64,000 nucleotides of DNA, from NCBI RefSeq assembly GCF_013344685.1, contig NZ_CP050137.1, positions 2,783,001 through 2,847,000 of the forward strand, in the 5' to 3' direction. Below are positions 33,800 through 42,538 of the stretch, piece after piece; position 1 is the first letter of the stretch, and each line of letters opens with the position of its first letter. A program made the position numbers and the translations under genes. The stretch comes from Sphingomonas sp. CL5.1 (GTDB lineage: Bacteria > Pseudomonadota > Alphaproteobacteria > Sphingomonadales > Sphingomonadaceae). The notes beneath the pieces were generated by a model that saw nothing but the letters and a program-made list of their open reading frames with translations, made no database searches and was not told the origin of the DNA.

Positions 33800-34965
33800 C
33801 TCCTCGGCAGCCCGAGGACATGCTCGGCGAGGAAAGACAGGATCAGGTTGGTCGAGATCGGCGCGACCTGATAGAGCCGCGTCTCGCGGAACTTGCGCTC
33901 CACGTCATATTCCTCCGCGAAGCCGAAGCCGCCGTGCGTCTGGATGCAGGCGTTGCCGGCCTCGACCGAGGCGTCGGCGGCGAGCAGCTTGGCCATGTTC
34001 GCCTCCGCGCCGTTGGGCTTGCCTGCCTCGTAGAGCCGCGCCGCCTCATGCACCATCAACTCGGCCGCGCGCATGTTGGCGTAGGCGCGCGCGATCGGGA
34101 AGGAGATGCCCTGGTTCTTGCCGATCGCGCGGCCGAACACATGGCGTTCGCCGGCATATTCGACCGACTTCTTCGTGAACCATTTCGCGTCGCCGACGCA
34201 TTCCGCCGCGATCAGCGTGCGCTCGGCGTTCATGCCCGACAGGATATAGCGGAAGCCCTTACCCTCCTCGCCGAGCAGGTTGGCGGCGGGGATGCGCATG
34301 TTGTCGAAGAACACCTCCGTCGTCGCGTGGTTCATCATCGTGCGGATCGGGCGGATGGTGAGCGAGCCGTCGGCCAGCGCCTGCTTCATGTCGACGATGA
34401 AGGTGGATAGCCCCTCCGTCTTCTTCGTCGCCTGATCGCGCGGCGTGGTGCGCGCGAGCAGCAGCATCAGGTCGGAATGCTCGGCGCGGCTCGTCCAGAT
34501 CTTCTGGCCGTTCACCACGTAATGATCGCCGTCGCGAACGGCGGTGGTGCGCAACGCGGTGGTGTCGGTGCCGCTGGTCGGCTCGGTCACGCCGAAGGCT
34601 TGCAGGCGCAGTTCACCGGTGGCGATCTTCGGGAGATAGGCGCGCTTCTGCTCCTCCGACCCGTGGCGCAGGATCGTGCCCATCGTGTACATCTGCGCAT
34701 GGCACGCGCCGCCGTTGCAACCCTCCGCCTGGATCGTCTCGAGGATCGCCGCCGCCGCCGTGAGGCCCAGCCCCGAGCCGCCATATTCCTCCGGGATCAG
34801 CACGGAGAGATAGCCCGCGTCGGTCAGCGCCTTGACGAAGGCCGTGGGATATTCGCGTTTCTCGTCCAGCCTGCGCCAATATTCGCCCGGAAATTCGGCG
34901 CACAACCGTCGCACGCCCTCGCGGATCTCGGGGAAATCCTCGCTGTCATACGGGCTGAGATTCAT
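33793..34965 (-). CDS. Acyl-CoA dehydrogenase
   Basis: 390 residues with the full three-domain fold. FAD-dependent alpha,beta-desaturation of an acyl-CoA is expected. AFGVTEPTSGTDTTAL and IWTSRAEHSDL are the FAD and substrate motifs of the middle domain. The likely catalytic Glu lies in GGFGFAEEYDVERKFRETRL. It appears monocistronic. The 141-bp region upstream contains a perfect 19-bp palindrome (35074-35092) that may be its operator. Chain specificity cannot be read. Confidence 0.92.
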   Translation of the reverse strand: MNLSPYDSEDFPEIREGVRRLCAEFPGEYWRRLDEKREYPTAFVKALTDAGYLSVLIPEEYGGSGLGLTAAAAILETIQAEGCNGGACHAQMYTMGTILRHGSEEQKRAYLPKIATGELRLQAFGVTEPTSGTDTTALRTTAVRDGDHYVVNGQKIWTSRAEHSDLMLLLARTTPRDQATKKTEGLSTFIVDMKQALADGSLTIRPIRTMMNHATTEVFFDNMRIPAANLLGEEGKGFRYILSGMNAERTLIAAECVGDAKWFTKKSVEYAGERHVFGRAIGKNQGISFPIARAYANMRAAELMVHEAARLYEAGKPNGAEANMAKLLAADASVEAGNACIQTHGGFGFAEEYDVERKFRETRLYQVAPISTNLILSFLAEHVLGLPRSY

Positions 34966-35073
34966 CGTTGCGCTTTCTGCAATGGCGGTCGGCCGGCGAC
35001 GTGTCGCCGCTGTTATCGCCCTTGCACGCGCCGCCCGCCACGAAAAGATCGCGCGAGGTTATGCCTGAAATTG

Positions 35074-35092
35074 TCATAGGGAAACCCTATGA
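35074..35092. promoter_or_regulatory. Perfect 19-bp palindrome upstream of the acyl-CoA dehydrogenase
   Basis: TCATAGGG-AAA-CCCTATGA is a perfect dyad 109 bp upstream of the acyl-CoA dehydrogenase start and 15 bp after the SDR gene stop. It could be a TetR-type operator or a terminator hairpin for the SDR operon. It lacks a T-run and G+C richness, which favours the operator reading. Confidence 0.45.
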
Positions 35093-35106
35093 GTGCGATC
35101 GTCCGA

Positions 35107-35988
35107 TCAGAGGCTTCCGCCGTTGGCGCCGAAGATGCTGCCGGTGGTGAAGCTGGTCCCGCTCTCCGCCAGCGTGACGTAAAGGCCGGCAAGCTCGACC
35201 GGCTGGCCGGCGCGGCCGATCGGTGTGTCCTGCCCGAACTTGCGCGCACCTTCTTCCGATTGCCCACCCGATATCTGGAGCGCCGTCCACACCGGTCCGG
35301 GCGCGACCGCGTTGACGCGGATGCCGCGCGGGGCGAGCTGCTTGGCCAACCCCTTGGTGAATATCTCGATCCCGCCCTTGGATGTCGCATAGTCGAGCAG
35401 GTCGTCGCTGGGGTTGAAGCTGTTGACGCTGGCGGTAATGATAATAGCCGATCCGGCCGGCATCGAGCCGACGGCGCGCTTCGCGAGCCAGAACATCGCG
35501 TAGAGATTGGTCTTCATCGTGCGATCGAACTGCTCGTCGGAAATGTCCTCGATCGACTCGCGCGCCTGCTGGTAGCCGGCGTTGATGACGAGCAGGTCCA
35601 GCCCGCCGAGCTTCTCCCGCGCCTCGTCGACCAGCCCAGCGCAGAAGGCGGCGTCGGTCACGTCGCCGGGTAATCGCACCAGTTCCTGACCGTCGCGGGC
35701 GAACACCTGCGCGAGATCGTCGGCATCGGGCTGCTCGCGGGGATGATAGTTGATCGCCACCCGCGCGCCTTCGCGGGCGAAGGCGATCGCGGCGGCCCGG
35801 CCGATGCCTGAATCGCCGCCGGTCACCAGCGCATGGCGACCAGTGAGGCGACCCGTGCCGACATAGCTCGCCTCGCCGCAATCCGGCACCGGCTCCATGT
35901 CGCGCTGGAGGCCCGGCCATTCCTGCCGTTGTTCCGGGAAGTCGCCGCGATGATATCGGTCGGTCGGATCGACGAGCTTCCCGGTCAT
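35107..35988 (-). CDS. Stress-type SDR oxidoreductase (YdaD/YhdG-like)
   Basis: 293 residues. Classical short-chain dehydrogenase fold after a 45-residue N-terminal extension typical of the general-stress group (DRYHRGDFPEQRQEWPGLQ). TGGDSGIGRA binds NAD(P); the catalytic residues are Ser in ITASVNSF and Tyr-x3-Lys in LDYATSKGG. It lies 20 bp behind the DUF892 ferritin-like gene on the same strand, so both are probably expressed together under stress. The substrate is unknown. Confidence 0.92.
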   Translation of the reverse strand: MTGKLVDPTDRYHRGDFPEQRQEWPGLQRDMEPVPDCGEASYVGTGRLTGRHALVTGGDSGIGRAAAIAFAREGARVAINYHPREQPDADDLAQVFARDGQELVRLPGDVTDAAFCAGLVDEAREKLGGLDLLVINAGYQQARESIEDISDEQFDRTMKTNLYAMFWLAKRAVGSMPAGSAIIITASVNSFNPSDDLLDYATSKGGIEIFTKGLAKQLAPRGIRVNAVAPGPVWTALQISGGQSEEGARKFGQDTPIGRAGQPVELAGLYVTLAESGTSFTTGSIFGANGGSL

Positions 35989-36008
35989 GTCGTTTGCCTC
36001 TCCCTGCT

Positions 36009-36524
36009 TCAGGCCGGTATGTTGTCCGCGCGGGCATTAGCGCCGCTTTCGGCGAGATCGCTGAGCTTCTCGTCGGTCGCCCGTTCCTCGTCGAGCGTCG
36101 CCTGGAGCAGCGGGATCACCTGCTTGTGCCCCATCTCCTTCGCCCAGGCGATCAGCGTGCCGTAGCGCGTGATCTCGTAATGCTCGACCGCCTGTGCCGA
36201 GGCGATCAGGGCGGCGTCGAGCACCGCCTTGCCGGCGATATCGCCGGCAACCTCGTTGGCTTCCTTGATGATGCCATCGATCGCCGGGCAGTCGACCGCC
36301 TTCACCTTCTCGTCGAGCAGGCCGAACACTTCCTCCAGCCGCTCGATCTGCCCGCGCGTCTCCTCGAGATGCTGCTCGAAGCCGGCGCGAAGCTGATCGT
36401 CGGTCGCCTTCTCGATCATCTTGGGCAGCGCCTTGGTGATCTGGTTCTCGGCATAATAGATGTCCTGCAAGGTATGCAGGAACAGATCGTGCAAAGTCTC
36501 GATGTCCTTGCTGAAAAGTCCCAC
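36009..36524 (-). CDS. DUF892 (YciE/YciF-like) ferritin-like stress protein
   Basis: 171 residues from the GTG at 36524, chosen because GGAGGAG lies at the right distance; the longer open frame has no support. It is a four-helix ferritin-like protein (LHDLFLHTLQDIYYAENQIT, FEQHLEETRGQIERLEEVF, VEHYEITRYGTLIAWAKEMG) with Glu/His residues for a di-iron centre. Members are induced in general stress and stationary phase. It forms a unit with the SDR gene. No clear ECF-type GGAAC/CGTT promoter was found in the 247 bp upstream. Confidence 0.92.
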   Translation of the reverse strand: MGLFSKDIETLHDLFLHTLQDIYYAENQITKALPKMIEKATDDQLRAGFEQHLEETRGQIERLEEVFGLLDEKVKAVDCPAIDGIIKEANEVAGDIAGKAVLDAALIASAQAVEHYEITRYGTLIAWAKEMGHKQVIPLLQATLDEERATDEKLSDLAESGANARADNIPA

Positions 36525-36771
36525 GTCTTCTCTCCTCCGACTGAATGACCGGACAGGATGCCCGATGCGCGCCCTCGCCATTTCAGGGACATGTGCAAGA
36601 ACACCCCGGCGAGGGAATGCGCTGCATCGCGGGCGCGATTTTGGTCATAACATGGGTTACGAGCAGCCCTTTTCGCGCGGATGATTGGGGGCCGCCGGCC
36701 GCTTGGGCATCCAGATCGTTTCTCGTGCGTTCTGTCCGTCTCGACGACGGGGCAATCGCGGAGAAGGCACG

Positions 36772-39132
36772 ATGCGATTAATGGCGGTCCGCATCCTTGG
36801 CGTGGCAATCGCGCTTCTGGGCTGTTTCTTCGCGGTGGAGGGGGGCGTGCTCGTCTCGCTCGGCGGCTCGCCTTATTATGTGATCGCGGGTGTCGCGATG
36901 ATCGCGAGCGGCATCCTGATCGCGCGCGACGATCCGCGCGGGCGCTGGCTGTATGTCCTGATCTGGCTCGGCACATGCGCGTGGGCGATCTGGGAGGTCG
37001 GGCTGGACGGGTTGCAGCTCATCCCCCGCGTCGTCGCGCCGACCGTGCTGCTGGTGCTCGTGCTGCTGACCGCGGTCGGCCGGGGCATGGGGCGGGGCAG
37101 GCGGGTCGCCGCGCCCGTCGCGGCGGCGATCGCCGCCGGGGTGATCGCGGTGCCGCTGCTGCGCAGCCACGGCGCGGTCGCCGAGGAAGCGCCCGCGCTC
37201 ACGCCCGCCGGCGCCCCGGCCGGCGATGCCGCGAACGGCGACTGGACGCATTATGGCGGCACACTCGCCGGCCAGCGCTATTCCAGCCTCACGCAGATCA
37301 ATCCGGGCAATGTCGCGCAACTGAAGCTAGCCTGGACGCAGCGCACCGGCGACCTGCCCGACGTGGCGGAAGCGGTGCAGCACAAGCGCGAATATCATTC
37401 GGAGGCGACGCCGATCCATATCGGCGACACACTCTACACCTGCACGCCGCATTCCGTGGTGCAGGCGATCGACGCCACCACCGGCCACACCAAATGGAGC
37501 TGGAAGGATACCGCCGACCGGACGGGCAATTCCTATCTCGTCTGTCGCGGCGTCTCCTATTTCGAGGCGCCGGCCGGCACGCCGTGCCCGCGCCGCATCT
37601 TCGCGCCGACTTTCGATGCGCGGCTGATGGCGCTCGATGCCGAAACCGGGCAGCCGTGTCCTGGCTTCGGCACCAACGGCGCGATCGACCTGCGCGCGAA
37701 CATGGGCGTGTCGCATCCGGCGGACCAGATCAGCACCTCCCCGCCGGTGGTCGCCAACGGGCGGCTCATCATCGGCGAGCGGATCGTCGACAACGTCAAC
37801 CGTGACATCCCCTCCGGCGTGGTGCGCGCCTATGATCCGGTGACGGGCGCGCCGGTCTGGGCGTGGGACGTGGGCCGCTCGCCCGACGCGATCGCGCCGC
37901 TGCCGGCCGGGCAGGATTACACGCGCGGCACGCCCAACGTGTGGGGCGCGATGACGGCCGATCCGGCGAACGGCCTCGTCTATCTCGGCACCGGCAATGC
38001 CTCGCCCGATTACTGGATCGGCTGGCGCCGGCCGTTCGACGATCGGTTCGGCACGGCGATCGTCGCGCTGGAGATCGCGACCGGCAAGCTCCGCTGGGTG
38101 CGCCAGCTCGTCCACCGCGACATGTGGGACATGGATCTGCCGATCGGCCCGTCGCTGTTCGACTATCGCGCGCCGGACGGCCGCGTGATCCCCGCGCTGA
38201 TCCAGACGACCAAGATGGGGCAGGTCTATTTCCTCAACCGGCTCGACGGATCGCCGATCACCCCGATCGAGGAGCGCCCCGCGCGGCAGGACGGGGCGAC
38301 GCCCGGCGTGAAGGTCTCGCCGACGCAGCCGTGGTCGGTCGGCCTGCCGTCCTTCACTCCGCCCGCGCCGAGCGAGCGCGCGACCTGGGGCGCGACGCCG
38401 ATCGACCAGCTCCTTTGCCGCATCGACATCCGCCGCACGCAGGGCGCGGGCATCTACCAGCCGGTCGGGCTGAAGCCGATCATCGGCCACCCGGCATTCG
38501 ACGGCGTGACCGACTGGGGCGGCGCGGCGGTCGATCCGGTGCGGCAGATGTTCGTGGTCAACACGATGGAGATGCCGTTCAAGATCCAGCTGATGCGCCG
38601 CGACGACCCGCGCGTCGGCCCGCTGCTCAAGAAGAAGCAGGGCGGCGAGAACGCGCGCGCGGCCCAGCTCTATACGCAATACAACACCCCCTATGTCGCG
38701 GTGGTGCAGGCATGGATGGGCGTATTCGGCGCGCCGTGCAGCGCCCCGCCGTGGGGCAAGCTGACGGCGGTCGACCTCAACACGCGCAAGGTGAAGTGGA
38801 ACGAGATTTTCGGCACCGCGCGCGACACCGGGCTGTTCGGCACGCGGATCGGCGTGCCGCTCAAGACCGGCGTGCCCAATCTCGGTGGGGCGATCGTCAC
38901 CGCATCGGGCATCGCCTTCATCGGTGCGACGACCGATCAATATCTGCGCGCCTATGACCTCGCCAGCGGCAAGGTGCTGTGGAAGGCGCGGCTGCCCGCC
39001 GGGGCGCAGGCCACGCCGATGACCTATCTGGGGCGCGACGGGCGGCAATATGTCGTCATCACTGCCGGGGGGCACGGCGCGCTCGGCACCGCTTACGGCG
39101 ATTATACCTTGGCCTTCGCGCTGCCCCGATAG
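36772..39132 (+). CDS. gcd: Membrane-bound PQQ-dependent glucose/quinate-type dehydrogenase
   Basis: 786 residues from the ATG at 36772 (GAGAAGG before). Five hydrophobic segments in the first 150 residues anchor it in the inner membrane. The rest is an eight-bladed PQQ propeller in the periplasm starting at DWTHYGGTLAGQRYSSLTQI. Length and order match Gcd, which oxidises aldoses to lactones and feeds electrons to ubiquinone; quinate/shikimate dehydrogenases share this layout. PQQ-site regions such as VHRDMWDMDLPIGPSLFDY and the C-terminal YVVITAGGHG are present. No pqq biosynthesis genes are in the window. Confidence 0.92.
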   Translation: MRLMAVRILGVAIALLGCFFAVEGGVLVSLGGSPYYVIAGVAMIASGILIARDDPRGRWLYVLIWLGTCAWAIWEVGLDGLQLIPRVVAPTVLLVLVLLTAVGRGMGRGRRVAAPVAAAIAAGVIAVPLLRSHGAVAEEAPALTPAGAPAGDAANGDWTHYGGTLAGQRYSSLTQINPGNVAQLKLAWTQRTGDLPDVAEAVQHKREYHSEATPIHIGDTLYTCTPHSVVQAIDATTGHTKWSWKDTADRTGNSYLVCRGVSYFEAPAGTPCPRRIFAPTFDARLMALDAETGQPCPGFGTNGAIDLRANMGVSHPADQISTSPPVVANGRLIIGERIVDNVNRDIPSGVVRAYDPVTGAPVWAWDVGRSPDAIAPLPAGQDYTRGTPNVWGAMTADPANGLVYLGTGNASPDYWIGWRRPFDDRFGTAIVALEIATGKLRWVRQLVHRDMWDMDLPIGPSLFDYRAPDGRVIPALIQTTKMGQVYFLNRLDGSPITPIEERPARQDGATPGVKVSPTQPWSVGLPSFTPPAPSERATWGATPIDQLLCRIDIRRTQGAGIYQPVGLKPIIGHPAFDGVTDWGGAAVDPVRQMFVVNTMEMPFKIQLMRRDDPRVGPLLKKKQGGENARAAQLYTQYNTPYVAVVQAWMGVFGAPCSAPPWGKLTAVDLNTRKVKWNEIFGTARDTGLFGTRIGVPLKTGVPNLGGAIVTASGIAFIGATTDQYLRAYDLASGKVLWKARLPAGAQATPMTYLGRDGRQYVVITAGGHGALGTAYGDYTLAFALPR

Positions 39133-39178
39133 CGCGCTGAGGCGCCCTCACGATCACCGCAACGGAAAGGAAGCCGAC

Positions 39179-39265
39179 ATGAATCTTGGCAAGGGATGTA
39201 TCCTGTGGCTGATCGGGATACCGATCCCCGTCATCATCCTGCTGTGGCTTTTCCTTCACCATTGA
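39179..39265 (+). CDS. 28-residue hydrophobic membrane peptide
   Basis: It begins MNLGKGCILWLIGIPIPVII and ends in LLWLFLHH, starting after GGAAAGGAAG at a good distance. It is a single membrane helix with a positive N terminus. Its TGA overlaps the TTG that is the best start for the following CDF transporter (TTGA), so the two are probably translationally coupled. I recognise similar unnamed small proteins in related bacteria but no function. It may be a transporter accessory subunit or a translational leader. Confidence 0.7.
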   Translation: MNLGKGCILWLIGIPIPVIILLWLFLHH

Positions 39266-40230
39266 GCGGCGGGCAGGACGCCGCCGGCGGAGAAGGCTGG
39301 CGCGCGAATATCGTTCTCTACGGCGCGCTGGCCGCCAATATCGGGATCGCGGTGGCCAAGTTCGTCGCCGCGGCGATCACCGGCTCCTCGTCGATGCTGA
39401 CCGAGGGGGTGCATTCGCTGGTCGACAGCGCCAACCAGATTTTGCTGCTCTACGGGCAACGGCGGGCGCGGCGGCCGGCCGACGCGCTGCATCCGTTCGG
39501 CTATGGCCGCGAGCTATACTTCTGGGCGTTCATCGTCGCGATCCTGATCTTCGCGGGCGGGGCGGGTTTGTCGGTCTATGAAGGGCTGGCCCATGTCCGC
39601 GAGCCGGAGCTGCTGCGCAACCCGACGGCCGCCTATGTCGTGCTCGGCATCGCCGCCCTGCTGGAGGGGATGTCTTGGGGAATCGCGGTGCGCGAGTTCG
39701 ATAGCGAGCGCGGCGGTCGGCGCTGGTGGGAATCTATCCGCCGCTCGAAGGACCCCGCCGGGTTCATCGTGCTGTTCGAGGACAGCGCCGCGCTGATCGG
39801 CCTGCTGCTGGCCGCAAGCGGCATCTGGGCGAGCCATCACTACGGCGACCCCCGGCTGGACGGCATCGCCTCGATCGCGATCGGGCTGGTGCTGGCCGGC
39901 GTCGCCGTGCTGCTCGCGCGGGAGGCGAAGGGGCTGCTGATCGGCGAGAGCGCCGACGCCGCGATTATCGACACCGTCTGGCGGATGCTCGACGAGCGAC
40001 CGGAGATCACCGCCGTCAATCATGTGCGGACGATCCACACCTCGCCCGAGGCGGTGTTCGTGGCGATCAGCGCGGACTTCGCCGACGACCTGCCGATGGG
40101 GCGCGCGGAACTGCTGATCGAGGAGCTGGAGGCGAGGATGAAGGCGGCGCTGCCGGAGCTGACCTCGATCTATATCCGCCCCGAGCGGCGGGAGGACGCG
40201 CTGATCCAGCAGCGTCCACTCAGGCGATGA
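39262..40230 (+). CDS. Cation diffusion facilitator (CDF) family transporter
   Basis: 322 residues from the TTG at 39262; the open frame upstream is taken by the small peptide. Six membrane segments and a C-terminal cytoplasmic domain (ESADAAIIDTVWRMLDERPE onward) fit the CDF family, which exports Zn, Fe, Co, Mn or related divalent ions by proton antiport. Metal-site residues are in TEGVHSLVDSANQ (His and Asp of the second helix) and FEDSAALIG of the fifth helix. The metal is uncertain; this branch (YdfM/CzcD-like with a long loop) is poorly studied. The 3' end overlaps the convergent Crp-type gene. Confidence 0.88.
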   Translation: MSGGQDAAGGEGWRANIVLYGALAANIGIAVAKFVAAAITGSSSMLTEGVHSLVDSANQILLLYGQRRARRPADALHPFGYGRELYFWAFIVAILIFAGGAGLSVYEGLAHVREPELLRNPTAAYVVLGIAALLEGMSWGIAVREFDSERGGRRWWESIRRSKDPAGFIVLFEDSAALIGLLLAASGIWASHHYGDPRLDGIASIAIGLVLAGVAVLLAREAKGLLIGESADAAIIDTVWRMLDERPEITAVNHVRTIHTSPEAVFVAISADFADDLPMGRAELLIEELEARMKAALPELTSIYIRPERREDALIQQRPLRR

Positions 40231-41008
40231 TGAGCCGGTCCTCCTCCTCGATCGCAGGGGAAGGCTGGCAGGGGACGGCGGGAGCGCGCTGGAACAGCCG
40301 GAGCGCGCCGAAGACATTGTTCCTGAACCGCCGCCCTTCCGCGTTCGACCTGAAGAACGCGATCTTCCTGAGCCTGGAGAAATCGCGCAGGCGGAGCTGT
40401 TTCGACTTCAGCTCGATCAGCCCGGCCCGCCGCATCTGCTGCAAGGTCCGGTTGACGTGGACGGGGGTGAGGCCGGTGACGTCGGCGAGGTCCACCTGCG
40501 TCAGCGGCATCTCGCAGGTGCCGCTGCCATTGCCGCTCACCCGCCCGATCCGCTCGACAAGCTCGCAGAACAGATGCGCCAGCCGCTCCATCGCGGTGCG
40601 CCGCCCGAGCGAGACCAGCCATTCGCATTGTGTTTCCGACGCGAGATGCGCCTCGTTCTCGACGATCGCCCGAATGCCGGGATCGCATTCGACATGGTGT
40701 TCGAACTCGCCGATATCGATCCGGAGCGCCCGGATCGGCGTCAGCGCGATCACATGCTGCGTCGTCGTGCGGGCGCGCCGCCACGCGAGATCGCAGAAGT
40801 CGCCGGGCACGAACACCGCCGTTATCTGCCGTCGCCCGTCGCTGAGCAGCCGGTAGCGCGCGGCCCAGCCGTCGATCAGCAGGAAGATATGCGTGAGACG
40901 TTCCCCCGGCCTGGCGAGATAGGTATGCGCCCGGTGGACATCCAGCGCGTCGCCTGTTCGCGCCTCCGCCGAAGTCGCTTCGACGGCCGGATCGGACGTC
41001 TCATGCAT
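40220..41008 (-). CDS. Crp/Fnr-family transcriptional regulator
   Basis: 262 residues from the ATG at 41008 (GGGAG five bases upstream); a longer form from 41035 is possible. The N-terminal cNMP-binding fold (LTHIFLLIDGWAARYRLLSD, ITAVFVPGDFCDL) is followed by a winged helix with recognition helix in LTGLTPVHVNRTLQQMRRAG. No FNR-type cysteine cluster exists, so it is not an iron-sulfur oxygen sensor. Sphingomonads have many such paralogues of unknown ligand. The region to 41278 (270 bp) shows nothing else. Confidence 0.9.
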   Translation of the reverse strand: MHETSDPAVEATSAEARTGDALDVHRAHTYLARPGERLTHIFLLIDGWAARYRLLSDGRRQITAVFVPGDFCDLAWRRARTTTQHVIALTPIRALRIDIGEFEHHVECDPGIRAIVENEAHLASETQCEWLVSLGRRTAMERLAHLFCELVERIGRVSGNGSGTCEMPLTQVDLADVTGLTPVHVNRTLQQMRRAGLIELKSKQLRLRDFSRLRKIAFFRSNAEGRRFRNNVFGALRLFQRAPAVPCQPSPAIEEEDRLIIA

Positions 41009-41278
41009 CGCGCGCTCCCGTGCATTCCGAAACATCAAGAATGCGCGGGGGGCGAGTCGGGGTCATTGATCCATGTTGTGATCGCCGGGGAAAGAGGCGG
41101 ATGGTTCCGTTTCAGCGATCGGTGGAAATGATGATTCGCCGCGTTCTTATCGGTCGACAACGATCGGAAGAATGTGCCTGTTCCCTTGATGTTCCGCGCG
41201 TGCTAGACGAATTCCAATGGAGTTCCTTCCCGTGATCCCGACCCCGGCCACGCGCCGGATTCCCGCGCGGGCGGCGTG

Positions 41279-42538
41279 ATGGGGCGGCGTTCCGGCAGCG
41301 CCGACCTTCCCCTCCACGGCGGGCGTGTGCCCGCGTGGCTCGGCCAGCGCATGACCAGGCTGGGCGCGGTCATCGTCGAGGCGATCGTCCTCGAATATGG
41401 CCGCGACGAACTGCTGCGGCGACTTGCGCACCCCTTCTGGTTCCAGTCGTTCGGGGCGGTGATGGGCATGGACTGGCACTCGTCCGGCATCACGACGAGC
41501 GTCATCGGCGCGCTCAAGCGCGGGCTAGCGCCGCTGTCCGGCGAGCTCGGTATTCATGTCTGTGGCGGCAGGGGCCGGCACAGCCGCGCGACGCCGCAGG
41601 AGCTGGCGGCGGTCGGCGATCGCATCGGCATCGACGGCATGGCGCTGGCACGGGTCAGCCGGCTGGTCGCGAAGGTCGATAATGCGGCGGTTCAGGACGG
41701 GTTCGACCTTTATCTCCACGGCTTCATCGTCACCGACGACGGGTGCTGGGTCGTCGTCCAGCAGGGCATGAACGGCGATCGCCGGCAGGCGCGCCGCTAT
41801 CACTGGCTGTCGGAGGGGCTGGAGAGCTTCGTCGATACGCCCCACGCCGCGATCGAAGGGCACGGGCAGGGACGAATCGTCAATCTCGCCGACCGCCGCG
41901 CCGCGCAATCGCGCGCGCGCCAGCTCGAGTTGCTTGCCGATGCCGGCCCGACGGGGATCGCGCGCGAGCTTGCCCGGCTGGAGGGCAAGACGGCAACTGC
42001 GCCCGCGACGGAGCCGCTGCTTCCGCATCTGGTCCTGCCCGACCACCATGACGTGCGGGCGGCGGACGTCGTCGACCGGCGGCTCCATGCCGCCTTCGCC
42101 GCCGCCGCCGATCGCGGCCCGGCGGATTTCGCGGAGCTGCTGCTGGTGCCGGGCGTCGGCGCGCGCACCGTCCGCGCGCTCGCGCTGGTGGCGGAGGTGG
42201 TCCACGGCGCGCCCTGCCGATTCAGCGATCCGGCGCGCTTCTCGCTCGCCCATGGGGGCAAGGACCGGCATCCCTATCCTGTGCCGACCAGGGTCTATGA
42301 TCACACGATCGCAGTGATGAAATCCGCCGTGGTGAAGGCGAAGCTCGGGCGTGAGGAGGAACTGGCGGCGATCCGGCGGCTCGATGCGCAGGCGCGGCGG
42401 CTGGAGGGGGCCGTGTCCGGCCCCTCGGTGGCGGCGATCATCGCCGGGGAGTTCGCGCGCTCGCACGATTATGGCGGTCGCAGCGTGTTCGGCTGGGAGC
42501 CGCCGGCCACGCGCGATCCGGCGGCGCAGCCGGGCTGA
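41279..42538 (+). CDS. DUF763 protein with helix-hairpin-helix motif
   Basis: 419 residues. It matches the DUF763 family: N-terminal ADLPLHGGRVPAWLGQRM, QSFGAVMGMDWHSSGITTSV, and a middle segment DGCWVVVQQGMN. A helix-hairpin-helix (LLLVPGVGARTVRALALVAE) near residue 290 is a non-specific DNA-binding motif. Its stop overlaps the start of the AlkZ-like glycosylase gene (TGATG). Function of the family is unknown; a nucleic-acid role, perhaps nuclease or repair, is suggested by the motif and its partner. Confidence 0.88.
   Translation: MGRRSGSADLPLHGGRVPAWLGQRMTRLGAVIVEAIVLEYGRDELLRRLAHPFWFQSFGAVMGMDWHSSGITTSVIGALKRGLAPLSGELGIHVCGGRGRHSRATPQELAAVGDRIGIDGMALARVSRLVAKVDNAAVQDGFDLYLHGFIVTDDGCWVVVQQGMNGDRRQARRYHWLSEGLESFVDTPHAAIEGHGQGRIVNLADRRAAQSRARQLELLADAGPTGIARELARLEGKTATAPATEPLLPHLVLPDHHDVRAADVVDRRLHAAFAAAADRGPADFAELLLVPGVGARTVRALALVAEVVHGAPCRFSDPARFSLAHGGKDRHPYPVPTRVYDHTIAVMKSAVVKAKLGREEELAAIRRLDAQARRLEGAVSGPSVAAIIAGEFARSHDYGGRSVFGWEPPATRDPAAQPG

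Noticed and set aside
36525..36771. EcfG-type general stress promoter upstream of the DUF892/SDR unit
   Set aside because: I searched for GGAAC with CGTT at 16-17 bp in the gap and saw no convincing match.
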